Shown: positions 1 through 6,888 of the stretch, piece after piece | How the letters are laid out: every line of letters starts with the position of its first letter | Numbering within the stretch: position 1 is the first letter of the stretch | Assembly: GCA_002336765.1 (NCBI GenBank) | Contig: DDES01000061.1 | Span: 658 to 19,619, forward strand | DNA length: 18,962 nt | Direction of reading: 5' to 3' | Source of the DNA: Novosphingobium sp. UBA1948 | GTDB lineage: Bacteria > Pseudomonadota > Alphaproteobacteria > Sphingomonadales > Sphingomonadaceae | Notes under the pieces: generated by a model | Database searches by the model: none | Told to the model about the DNA's origin: nothing | Seen by the model: the letters and a program-made list of their open reading frames with translations, nothing else | Made by a program: the position numbers and the translations under genes

Positions 1-153
1 CTTCGACGCCCGCCGATTGTAGAGGTCGTAGATCTCGTCAATGACCCGCTGCGTTGTATCGGTGATTGCTAACGTGCGCTCGGCAAGCTGAGCCTCGTAG
101 CGGCCTTCCTTTCGAGCTAGATCGTGAACAGCCAATGTGACGATCTCGTTCAA
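1..153 (-). CDS. Unrecognised protein, N-terminal part only (runs off the left edge)
   Basis: An open reading frame enters on the minus strand and continues past base 1. The reading is open from a TAG near 227 down to the window edge. The only plausible start in the good stretch is a TTG at 153-151, preceded by an AAGAAGG-like ribosome site about 9 bases upstream. The visible 50 residues are charged and look helical (for example QRVIDEIYDLYNRR), with no signal peptide or membrane segment. I do not recognise the family. It lies beside a decayed transposase, so its 5' end may have been changed by that element and the TTG may not be the original start. The composition looks like real protein, but this is a partial and low-confidence call. 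Confidence 0.35.
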   Translation of the reverse strand, partial: MNEIVTLAVHDLARKEGRYEAQLAERTLAITDTTQRVIDEIYDLYNRRASK

Positions 154-345
154 GGCCGGGTTCCTTCTTTTTACATCTGTCTGGCATCGTCCCAGAGCTG
201 GCGCGACGGCGCGGAAGTCAGTAGCAACCTACAAGCCCCGAATGCAACCGCTCCATATCTAGCCGCTAGGTGTTTGATCCCAGCATTTGATGGTGCATTA
301 TCCATGCAGGAATGGAAGGATGCGCTACGTACGCTCGGGAGACGC

Positions 346-828
346 ATGCTACAAACCGATTTTACCTACTTCAAGCTGATCGGATGGGCCCCGTTTTACT
401 TCTCGACTGTGCTCGATGACTGCTCACGTTACATCATCTCGTGGAAGCTGTGCACCACCATGACGGAGGGCGATGTGACCGACACGCTGGATCTGGCACT
501 CACTGCCTCAGGAAGCCACAGCGGAAGCCATGAGCCATGTGCGCGGCCCGCCTTTCCACCTGCAGAGGCAGTGCAAGATTGAACGCTTGTACCAGACGTT
601 GAAAAGCCGCATCCTGCTGAAAATTACTACCTGCCCAGCGATCCCGAAGCCCAGATCGAGGCGTTCATCGAGCACTACAACCATCAGCGCTATCACGAGA
701 GCCTGGGCAATGTGGTACCCGCCGACGCTTACTTTGGCTGCGACAGCCAGATCCACGCGCGGCGCGCCGCCATCAAGAAGCAGGCCATCGAACATCGCCG
801 CTTGCAGCATTGCAAGCTCGCCGCTTAA
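346..828 (+). pseudogene. IS3-family transposase (OrfB, DDE integrase core), decayed remnant
   Basis: The first part reads QTDFTYFKLIGWAPFYFSTV followed by LDDCSRYIISWKL, the start of an rve/DDE integrase core with the first catalytic Asp in QTDFTY. After ALTASG the reading is lost. It resumes near 528 as HVRGPPFHLQRQCKIER, which supplies the catalytic Glu region. The segment that should carry the second catalytic Asp (the SDNG-type motif) is missing, so roughly 100 or more bases have been deleted. A second lesion is at about 619. Loss of a single G shifts the frame, and the C-terminus (ENYYLPSDPEAQIEAF, then HYNHQRYHESLGNV) continues in another frame to a TAA at 826-828. I cannot find a convincing N-terminal half or OrfA. 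The gene cannot make active transposase. The left boundary is uncertain; similarity fades upstream of about 346. Confidence 0.8.
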
Positions 829-1158
829 AAGATAGCCACTGATGAGGCCCGCTCTCCGTGACCGCGCCGCCAATTTTGCACCAAATGTTTCGACGACGGA
901 CAAGCTTGCGATCTTAGGTCGCCGCTTCACACTCAGATTTGGTCCGATGAATGAAGGACAACTACGAGCCGTCATCCTACCCGAAGGAGACCTTCCGGTC
1001 CGTCCTCACTGCCAGTCGACCTATGACAAAATATACAAAATGTCATAAGTGGGAATGGCTGGCGTTCAGGATGAATTGGAACGGCGGCTTTGATGCTACG
1101 GGGTCTTTAAATTGCTCATTGACCCATACTTTCCTCGCCAGCGATGCCCTACTCGCAG
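829..1158. other. Gene-free stretch between transposase remnant and DUF4386 gene
   Basis: About 330 bases with only short overlapping frames and none that look coding. The first part probably still belongs to the insertion sequence. Read on the minus strand, the segment ending near 902 begins TGTCCGTCGTCG, and TG...CA is the usual terminus of IS3-family elements, so 902 is a possible IS end. I cannot pair it with a left end. The rest holds one perfect palindrome at 1022-1047, listed separately, and nothing else I recognise. Confidence 0.4.
1022..1047. repeat. Perfect 7-bp inverted repeat, operator-like
   Basis: TATGACA at 1022-1028 and TGTCATA at 1041-1047 are exact reverse complements separated by 12 AT-rich bases. 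The site is about 110 bases beyond the stop of the DUF4386 gene. The stem is too weak and the flanks lack a T-run typical of an intrinsic terminator, so a protein-binding site is the likelier reading. No adjacent gene start is evident. Confidence 0.35.
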
Positions 1159-1779
1159 TCATACTTGATGACGCCTGCGCATTCCGAAGATCAGCAGCCA
1201 GAGAGCCAGTGTTAGTTCGCCAAGCAGGGTTGGCAGTGTAAAATATTGCGGCAGACGGTGGGCCAATTGCGGCGCGCCCAGCCATCCGAGGCTGTTGACG
1301 AGGTTGCAGGCTCCCGCAACCGCTACCATGAAACCTACAAGCCGCGGCATCCATCCACCGCGCCAGATCAGCCAACCCAGCAGCAAACAATACAGGCCGA
1401 AGAAAACAAGGCTGATCTTGTACCCATCGCCGTGGATGCGAAGCAGCAGGCGGGTAAGATCGGGGCCGGTTGATGCAAACTGCACGGAATCCCGCAGCCG
1501 CAAAATCATCGTCAGAATGATGGTATCGCATGCAAGCACGGCGATTCCGACAAGGCTAAAGGCTGCCGCCAGTGATGACACCTGTTGCGAAACGCTGCGG
1601 AACAACTGGCAGAACAGGATGGTGACCACGGTGTAGCTGGCAAGCATGGCGAGGTCGGCGATCAGCCCCAGCCGGAAGGTGGTATCGCCGCGCGCGAACG
1701 CTTCGGCGTAAACGCCGCAAGCAATGGTTATTATGTACATCCCCCCTGCGAGGCGGTCGGATTTGATTTTCATGCTCAT
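1159..1779 (-). CDS. DUF4386 domain-containing membrane protein
   Basis: A 206-residue polytopic membrane protein. The N-terminus MKIKSDRLAGGMYIITIACG, followed by VYAEAFARG, matches the start of the DUF4386 family (R-x-A-G-x-x-Y-L-I-T-I-x-x-G). There are about six hydrophobic segments (near residues 10-28, 37-57, 67-90, 117-137, 141-158 and 177-200) and a basic tail (RRRH). The family's function is unknown. From memory, many members have a longer loop after the first membrane segment; here FARG leads almost directly into FRLGLIADL, so this is a compact version. I chose the ATG at 1779 rather than the longer open frame. It has a strong ribosome site (AAGGGGAA) and overlaps the stop of the upstream gene as ATGA, which implies translational coupling. 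It would be the second gene of a two-gene operon divergent from the AraC-type regulator. Confidence 0.75.
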   Translation of the reverse strand: MSMKIKSDRLAGGMYIITIACGVYAEAFARGDTTFRLGLIADLAMLASYTVVTILFCQLFRSVSQQVSSLAAAFSLVGIAVLACDTIILTMILRLRDSVQFASTGPDLTRLLLRIHGDGYKISLVFFGLYCLLLGWLIWRGGWMPRLVGFMVAVAGACNLVNSLGWLGAPQLAHRLPQYFTLPTLLGELTLALWLLIFGMRRRHQV

Positions 1780-2195
1780 TTCCCCTTTTTTGTGGTGGTC
1801 GGCCATGTCCAGGCCACAAGCGCAACCAGACCGGTCAGCATCATTTCGAAGGCGGCCAGAGTGACGTAGAATGGCGCCGCTCCGGGCAGGCTGATCGCCA
1901 TGATGGCCGTGTACATCAGGCCCAGCACGATGTTGCTCCAGCGGCAAACAGCGGGCGGAAGAACCAGTGTGGCCGCGATCAGCAGACTCGGGATCGCCAT
2001 CATTACGGAAACGGCGACGAGAACCCCCGGGGAGGCCTGGCCCAGCGGCCCCATTCGCCCTTGCGCAAGCGAAGCCAGCTTGTTCGGGAGGTATAGGCCG
2101 AAATAGTCGCCATAAACGTAGCAAAACATGGTTGCGGTCCAGAGCGCCGACAGCTTGAAGCGCGTCGGAACCGGGTGATCCTGAAGCGGGTTCAT
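1776..2195 (-). CDS. DUF6326-like small membrane protein
   Basis: A 139-residue protein with four hydrophobic segments (about residues 15-38, 55-80, 85-105 and 108-130) and a lysine-rich C-terminus (TTTKKGK). The motif LWTATMFCYVYGDYFGLYLP near the N-terminus is the feature I associate with the DUF6326 family, whose function is unknown. The start at 2195 (ATG) has a GGAG ribosome site 8 bases upstream; a longer open frame reaching 2360 has no such support and lacks membrane-protein character. The stop overlaps the DUF4386 start by four bases. The 209-base gap to the divergent AraC-type gene should hold the promoters for both directions. A joint role with the DUF4386 protein is inferred from coupling only. 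Confidence 0.65.
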   Translation of the reverse strand: MNPLQDHPVPTRFKLSALWTATMFCYVYGDYFGLYLPNKLASLAQGRMGPLGQASPGVLVAVSVMMAIPSLLIAATLVLPPAVCRWSNIVLGLMYTAIMAISLPGAAPFYVTLAAFEMMLTGLVALVAWTWPTTTKKGK

Positions 2196-2371
2196 GGTTT
2201 GGGCTCCGTGCGGGTTGCCAAGCCGGTGCAGGTGGATGAGGTGACAGGCACGCGTACGTGTCGAGCGGTATGGGTGGTTGTTGGCATGGAACGTCCTGTC
2301 GGTTTGCTCACGGCCATGAATGATGGCAGTGAGAACAGGCTCGGTCTGGCCGATTTCCAAACCGGCTATAG

Positions 2372-2386
2372 TTTCATAGTCTGAAA
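2372..2386. promoter_or_regulatory. Short inverted repeat upstream of the AraC-type regulator
   Basis: TTTCA (2372-2376) and TGAAA (2382-2386) are exact reverse complements with a 5-base centre. The repeat ends 18 bases before the regulator's ATG, in the shared upstream region of the divergent units. It could be an autoregulatory site. Five-base arms arise often by chance, so confidence is low. Confidence 0.25.
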
Positions 2387-2404
2387 TTGCGGAGCAGCCT
2401 CGTC

Positions 2405-3391
2405 ATGGGGACGATTTCACAATCAGGTGCAGACCGGCGGGGACCGGACTTCACAAGGATCGATCCGGCCCTTGTCTATGGCGCAGCGTTTTTCTGTGCG
2501 TCGCTGGCGTTTTGCGCGAAGTCGCTGTTCGCTAACCGACTGGGAGCAACCACAGGAGTTCTCGCCATCCTCGGAAACGCGACCTGTGGCTGGTCGTGGC
2601 TGGCAACCCGATCGCTGTTCCCGCGTGACACCAAGGGGCACCGCCTGTGGCCTGCCTGTTTGGTGCTGGCTGTTATGGCCTCGTCTGCCACAGCGTCCGG
2701 AGCACTGGTTGAGGGCATGCTTCTGCGGGTTCTGGTCAATCTGGCAGGATTGGGCAGCTCTACCATGTTGTTGTTGGCCGTGGCTGAACCTTTACGGGAT
2801 CTTGCCGCACAAGAGGACAACCGTGAGCGGCAATTCCGGATGGTCTATGCGGCATGCTACGTTGCCATTCTGGCAATGGCGGTTCTGGCGGTGGACGGGG
2901 CCCCGCAGGGGTCGGTTGCTTTCCGACTGAGCATCCCGATCAAGACGGGTTGTAGCATCGCTGCAGCGTGTGGATATGTTTTGGCCTTCGGCTACCGCCA
3001 GCGCCATCCTCTCGAACCGTCACGGGCGCGATCAGAGCGCAAGCCAATTGCCGCAAATCCCGAGCTGGGCGAGCAATTGGTCTCGCTCATGCGTGACAAG
3101 CGGCTCTATGTGGAAGCAGATATGCGCGTGGCGGATTTGGCGCGGCTCGCCGGCTTTCCGGAATACAAGGTCACCCAATGTATCACCGGCACGCTCGGGT
3201 TTCGCAACTTCAACCAGATGAAGAACCGCTACCGCATCGAAGAGGCCAAGCGCCGCCTGACAGATCCAAAGCTCGCTCGCTTGCCCATCCTGACGATTGC
3301 GCTGGACTGTGGATTTGGTTCGATCGGCCCATTTAACAGGGCCTTTAAGGCCGAAACAGGGATGACGCCACAAGAGTATCGCCGACTCTGA
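2405..3391 (+). CDS. AraC-family regulator with N-terminal membrane domain
   Basis: A 328-residue protein in two parts. Residues about 20-200 are hydrophobic with five to six likely membrane segments (for example ALVYGAAFFCASLAFCA and LVNLAGLGSSTMLLLAVAEP). The C-terminal ~100 residues are an AraC/XylS double helix-turn-helix: VADLARLAGFPEYKVTQ is the first HTH, and ILTIALDCGFGSIGPFNRAF followed by GMTPQEYR is the conserved second HTH and family signature. The regulator is therefore probably membrane-bound, sensing a membrane or periplasmic cue. I prefer ATG 2405 (GGAG ten bases upstream) over the in-frame TTG at 2387. It is divergent from the DUF6326/DUF4386 pair, its most likely target. The signal is unknown. 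Confidence 0.85.
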   Translation: MGTISQSGADRRGPDFTRIDPALVYGAAFFCASLAFCAKSLFANRLGATTGVLAILGNATCGWSWLATRSLFPRDTKGHRLWPACLVLAVMASSATASGALVEGMLLRVLVNLAGLGSSTMLLLAVAEPLRDLAAQEDNRERQFRMVYAACYVAILAMAVLAVDGAPQGSVAFRLSIPIKTGCSIAAACGYVLAFGYRQRHPLEPSRARSERKPIAANPELGEQLVSLMRDKRLYVEADMRVADLARLAGFPEYKVTQCITGTLGFRNFNQMKNRYRIEEAKRRLTDPKLARLPILTIALDCGFGSIGPFNRAFKAETGMTPQEYRRL

Positions 3392-3409
3392 TTGGACGCC
3401 AAAGGGAGT

Positions 3410-3468
3410 TTGGCCGCGGTCAGGCCTGAGGGGCTTTGGGCGCGATCGCCCGCTGGCTGATCGGCCAA
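3410..3468. terminator. Possible bidirectional hairpin between convergent genes
   Basis: Between the AraC-type gene and the convergent LysR gene, TTGGCCGCGGTCAG (3410-3423) pairs imperfectly with CTGATCGGCCAA (3457-3468). Within the loop, GGGCG/CGCCC (3438-3442 and 3447-3451) forms a second stem with a CGAT tetraloop. The position fits a shared terminator, but there is no clear T-run on either strand. Confidence 0.4.
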
Positions 3469-3473
3469 GTTCT

Positions 3474-4346
3474 CTAAGGAATGCCAGCGATAAACTTGCA
3501 GGCACCAGCGCCGGGTTGGCGTGAACGATGGGTGATGAGGCTGAAATCGCGCGGTGGGATGGGGTAGTCCAGTCGTATCACCTCTCCGGCGGCGACGCGC
3601 GAAGCCGCTGCCAGATCCGACACGACCGTGACCATGTGGCTACCCGCTACAGCCTCGAGCACAGCTCCGTTCGAGGGCAGCGTCAGGCGTAGGTCCAGAT
3701 CGTCTATCCCGAGGCCATAGGTTGCCAGCATGGCGGCAAAATGCTCCCGCGTACCAGACCCTTCCTCTCGCAAGACCCAGACAAGGTCGCGCAACGCAGT
3801 CCATGAGACTGGCCCCGACGCCAAAGGATGATCGGGCGCGGCATAGAGGCCAAGACGATCGCCGCCCACGTACCTTACCACCAGATGCGCGTTGTCTACC
3901 GCCCCCTCCACCACCGCACAGTCAACCTCGCCGTTCAGGACTCCATCAACGGCCTGCCGCGTATTGCCTCCTGCCAGCGTGGCTTCGATGCCGGGATAAT
4001 CCTGCGCAAAACGCGCCATTCGGGCGGGCAGCCAATAGGTCGCGACCGTTTGGCTGGCTGCGATGCGCAACCTGCCTCGTGACAATCCGGCTAGATCCCG
4101 CAAATGGCGTGAAGCAGCCTCCGCTCGATCCAGCACGGCGCGGGCTTCTGGCAGGAAGCTCTCTCCTGCAGACGTTAGCGCAAGGCCGCGTCCGACACGG
4201 TCAAGCAGCCGGGTGGCGTGGCGCTGTTCGAATGCTGCGATGGCGCTGCTGACGGCAGGCTGGCTCAGATGCAGTACCTCACCGGCGGCGCGCATGTTGA
4301 GGTGTTCGGCAACGGCGACAAAAATTCGGAGCTGCTCCAGAGTCAT
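3474..4346 (-). CDS. LysR-family regulator, YeiE/CysB-like
   Basis: A 290-residue LysR-type regulator. The N-terminal winged HTH is intact (LRIFVAVAEHLNMRAAGEVL, then HLSQPAVSSAIAAFE), followed by a linker helix and a periplasmic-binding-like effector domain from about residue 90 (RGRLRIAASQTVATYWLP). It is divergent from a YeiH-family exporter, the same arrangement as yeiE-yeiH in enterobacteria. It is therefore probably a YeiE-type activator of the exporter; I recall YeiE being linked to sulfite response. The ATG at 4346 is the standard LysR start (MTLEQLRIF). There is no ribosome site upstream. A TTGAAA-N17-TATTTC promoter-like element would place transcription start at or next to the ATG, so the mRNA may be leaderless. 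The start codon also overlaps one arm of the operator at 4346-4368, which suggests autoregulation. Confidence 0.88.
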   Translation of the reverse strand: MTLEQLRIFVAVAEHLNMRAAGEVLHLSQPAVSSAIAAFEQRHATRLLDRVGRGLALTSAGESFLPEARAVLDRAEAASRHLRDLAGLSRGRLRIAASQTVATYWLPARMARFAQDYPGIEATLAGGNTRQAVDGVLNGEVDCAVVEGAVDNAHLVVRYVGGDRLGLYAAPDHPLASGPVSWTALRDLVWVLREEGSGTREHFAAMLATYGLGIDDLDLRLTLPSNGAVLEAVAGSHMVTVVSDLAAASRVAAGEVIRLDYPIPPRDFSLITHRSRQPGAGACKFIAGIP

Positions 4347-4403
4347 TCAATAGAAATATCTTATTGAAAAAATAATTTCAATCCATTGGATTTATATATT
4401 GAA
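4346..4403. promoter_or_regulatory. LysR-type operators in the lysR/yeiH divergent promoter
   Basis: TTCAATA (4346-4352) and TATTGAA (4362-4368) form a perfect 7-bp inverted repeat with a 9-base centre. It contains a T-N11-A core (T4351, A4363), the classical LysR-family recognition pattern. A second pair, TTCAAT (4377-4382) and ATTGAA (4398-4403), uses the same half-site with a longer centre. Two sites of the same sequence, one overlapping the regulator start and one closer to the exporter, match the recognition-site plus activation-site layout of LysR promoters. Confidence 0.65.
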
Positions 4404-4421
4404 TGGGGCGATGCCACGCGC

Positions 4422-5459
4422 ATGATAAAGTCTGATCTTGCCCACCAATACTCATGCCTTGCGACCCGTCTGCCGGGCCTTGCCCTCTGCGCCTGTATAG
4501 CGGTGTCGGCGGCGGCATTTGAACATGCTGTGCGTCTGTTCACAGGCAAGTCATGGATAGAGGCGCTGGTCCTTGCAATCCTGATCGGTGCGGTTCTCCG
4601 TACGTTGTGGCAGCCCACGCCGCTCTTTGCTGTGGGGGTCGGCTTCGCGGCTAAGGAGGTGCTGGAAGGTGCGGTGATGATCATGGGCGCCTCGATGAGC
4701 TACCATGCCATTGCAAGCTCCGGCATCCGGCTACTATCGGGCATAGCCGTTCTGGTGGCCTTGGCGGTTGTTGGCGGATTTTTGCTGGCGCGGGCTTTGG
4801 GTTTGGGGCCGCGCATGGCGCTGTTGGTGGCCTGCGGCAACGCTATTTGTGGCAATTCGGCCATTGCCGCCATCGCGCCGGTGATAGGCGCCGAAAGTGA
4901 TGACACTGTCACCGCGATTGCCTTCACCGCCGTGATGGGGGTTGCCGTTATTCTTGGCGTACCTCTGCTTGCGGCAGGCCTGCATCTGGAGCCGCGGGCT
5001 GGTGGGGCGTTTGCGGGCATGGTGGTCTATGCCGTACCGCAGGTGTTGGCGGCGGCGGCGCCGATGGGACCTATGGCGGTGCAGATGGGAACACTGGTCA
5101 AGCTGCTGCGCGTGCTGATGCTCGGGCCGGTGGTGGCCTGCCTCTCGCTGCTGCTGAGGCGAGGCGGTATCGCTGCGAGACGCGACCGCACCATATCTTT
5201 GGTCCCCGGTTTCATTCTGGCCTTTCTGGCGCTGGCACTGCTCCGAACGCTAGGCCTTCTGCCGCAGGTTGCTATCCACCTAGCGCACCAATTGGCCGAT
5301 AACCTGTCGGTTCTGGCGATGGCAGGGCTGGGGCTTAGCGTGGATTTACGGCAATTGCGGCGGGCTGGGCCGCGTGTGGCGCTGGCGGTTACCTTGTCGC
5401 TGGCCATGCTGGGGCTTCTGGCGGTGGCTGTGGTGCGGTTTGCCGTGCAGGCCGCCTAG
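4422..5459 (+). CDS. YeiH-family putative sulfate/sulfite exporter
   Basis: A 345-residue membrane protein of the YeiH family (UPF0324, Cons_hypoth698) with about ten membrane segments. Family signatures are visible: ILIGAVLRTLWQP near residue 50, FAAKEVLEGAVMIMGASMS, the glycine/asparagine-rich CGNAICGNSAIAAIAPVIGA, and VVYAVPQVLAAAAPMG. Members are annotated as putative sulfate exporters and are believed to move sulfate, sulfite or related oxyanions across the inner membrane. I start it at ATG 4422 (MIKSDLAHQY). A longer frame from TTG 4386 begins inside the operator region and has no ribosome site. The ribosome site for 4422 is also weak (GGGG about 13 bases upstream). It is divergent from the YeiE-like regulator and its stop lies 13 bases from the convergent efflux lipoprotein gene. 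Confidence 0.85.
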   Translation: MIKSDLAHQYSCLATRLPGLALCACIAVSAAAFEHAVRLFTGKSWIEALVLAILIGAVLRTLWQPTPLFAVGVGFAAKEVLEGAVMIMGASMSYHAIASSGIRLLSGIAVLVALAVVGGFLLARALGLGPRMALLVACGNAICGNSAIAAIAPVIGAESDDTVTAIAFTAVMGVAVILGVPLLAAGLHLEPRAGGAFAGMVVYAVPQVLAAAAPMGPMAVQMGTLVKLLRVLMLGPVVACLSLLLRRGGIAARRDRTISLVPGFILAFLALALLRTLGLLPQVAIHLAHQLADNLSVLAMAGLGLSVDLRQLRRAGPRVALAVTLSLAMLGLLAVAVVRFAVQAA

Positions 5460-5472
5460 AGGCAGGCCGCAT

Positions 5473-6888
5473 TCACGTTTTCTCCGTTGCACCGCCCAAA
5501 GCGCGCAAAAGTGCGATGCTGGCTTGCACTCTGCGCGTGGCGACCTGGGCCGAGGCGCGGCGGGCGGCCAATTCACTGGTTTGCGCGGTCACCACATCCA
5601 GCAGTGTGTTGGCACCCTTGATATACCGCTCATAGGCAAGGCGCGAGGCTTGGGTGGCAGCTGCGGCGGCTCGTGCCTGTGCGTCCTCCTCCTGCCTCAG
5701 TTCCGCGAGGTTGGATAGCGCATCTTCCGTCTCGCGCATGGCCAGCAATACGGTGGCGCGATACCGCCCTGTCGCGATGTCCCACTCGGCTCTGGATGCT
5801 GCCACGCGCGCGCGTCGGCGGCCACCGTCGAATAGGGGTAGTACCACCTGTGGGCCAAGCGCCCAAAAGGCATTGGGCGCGCTCAGCAATCCTGCAATCG
5901 CCGTGCTTTGAAAACCGCCGGAGCCACCCAACTGGATCATGGGGAAACGTGCCGCTTGCGCGACGCCGATGGCGCGGTTGGCGGCAAACATCGCCCGTTC
6001 GGCAGAGGCAATGTCTGGACGTTGCTGAAGCAAGGTTGAGGGCAGGCTGGGCGCGATCGGCAGATCATGTAGCGGTACAAGGCTTGGCGGGATAACCGTG
6101 GTGCCAGCAGGGATTCCGGCCAGCGCTTCAACCGCATGCAGCAGGCGGGCCCGCTTGGCCTGGGCGCTGGCATACTGGGCCTGTGCATCGGCGAGTTGGG
6201 CATCGGCCCGCCCCAAGTCGATCCCGTTGGCAATGCCCCCGTCAAAGCGATGGCGGGTGACCGATGCCGCGCGTTGAAACACGGCCACCGCATCGGCCAG
6301 AATGGCCAGATCCTTGTCAGCACCGCGCAGGGCAACCCACGTGCTGGCCAAATCACACTGCAAGGCAAGGCGAACTGATCGCGTGCCGTCGGCGCTGGCT
6401 TCGGCGCGGGCGCGCGCAGCCCGTATCCCGTCACCGACGCGCGCCCACAGGTCGACCTCATAACTCAAGCCCGCTCCTGCCGTATCGGCATCATAGGTGT
6501 CGGGTTGGTTCGCGCCGCGCAAGGGGCGGGTGTCAGACTGGCGATTGCGGCTGATCGTGGCGCCAAGTCTGCTCTCGGGCAAGCGCGCAGCCGAACTTTC
6601 CCGGAGTGCCGACAGCGCCAGCCCGTGTCGTGCCAGCGCGACGGCCAGTTCCGGACTGTCGCTCTCGAGATGTTCTTCCAGCCGGTCGAGCATTGGATCG
6701 TCCAGCGCGGTCCACCAGCTATTGGCCAAAGGTGGAGTGGACGGCCGTGCCTTGCCCCACACCGCATCTCCGTCGTGATAGGACGCGGGCAGGGCCATAT
6801 CCGGCGGGCGGTAGGCAGGGGCCTGACTGCAAGCTGCCAGAATACATGGCAGCAGCATCGGTAAGGATCTGATCCTGCGCTTACCCAT
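5473..6888 (-). CDS. RND efflux outer-membrane lipoprotein (NodT/OprM family)
   Basis: A 471-residue outer-membrane factor of a tripartite efflux pump. The N-terminus is a lipoprotein signal (MGKRRIRSLPMLLPCILAAC) with lipobox LAAC and lipidated Cys20. Two OEP repeats follow (about residues 60-255 and 265-460), with typical features such as GLSYEVDLWARVGD in the first and LLQQRPDIASAERAMFAAN, GPQVVLPLFDGGRRRARV and NTLLDVVTAQ in the second. Length is usual for the family. It is the last gene of the efflux operon, and its ATG overlaps the stop of the adaptor gene by 8 bases (ATGGGTAA), implying coupled translation. Substrate is not shown by the sequence. Confidence 0.92.
   Translation of the reverse strand: MGKRRIRSLPMLLPCILAACSQAPAYRPPDMALPASYHDGDAVWGKARPSTPPLANSWWTALDDPMLDRLEEHLESDSPELAVALARHGLALSALRESSAARLPESRLGATISRNRQSDTRPLRGANQPDTYDADTAGAGLSYEVDLWARVGDGIRAARARAEASADGTRSVRLALQCDLASTWVALRGADKDLAILADAVAVFQRAASVTRHRFDGGIANGIDLGRADAQLADAQAQYASAQAKRARLLHAVEALAGIPAGTTVIPPSLVPLHDLPIAPSLPSTLLQQRPDIASAERAMFAANRAIGVAQAARFPMIQLGGSGGFQSTAIAGLLSAPNAFWALGPQVVLPLFDGGRRRARVAASRAEWDIATGRYRATVLLAMRETEDALSNLAELRQEEDAQARAAAAATQASRLAYERYIKGANTLLDVVTAQTSELAARRASAQVATRRVQASIALLRALGGATEKT

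Noticed and set aside
508..975. 155-residue minus-strand ORF across the IS remnant
   Set aside because: It is antisense to clear transposase sequence and shows no family features.
1780..2124. Upstream extension of the DUF4386 frame to a 321-residue ORF
   Set aside because: The extra 115 residues are Gly/Arg/His-rich shadow translation of the DUF6326-like gene in another frame. The ATG at 1779 has a strong ribosome site and a coupled ATGA overlap.
4386..4421. TTG start giving 12 extra residues on the YeiH-like exporter
   Set aside because: The TTG falls between operator half-sites without a ribosome site, and the extra residues do not resemble the family N-terminus.
5446..5471. Repeated GCAGGCCGC and a GCCT/AGGC stem between the YeiH and efflux lipoprotein stops, as a terminator
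   Set aside because: The stem is only four pairs with a two-base loop and no T-run. The direct repeat is short and GC-rich, so chance is likely.
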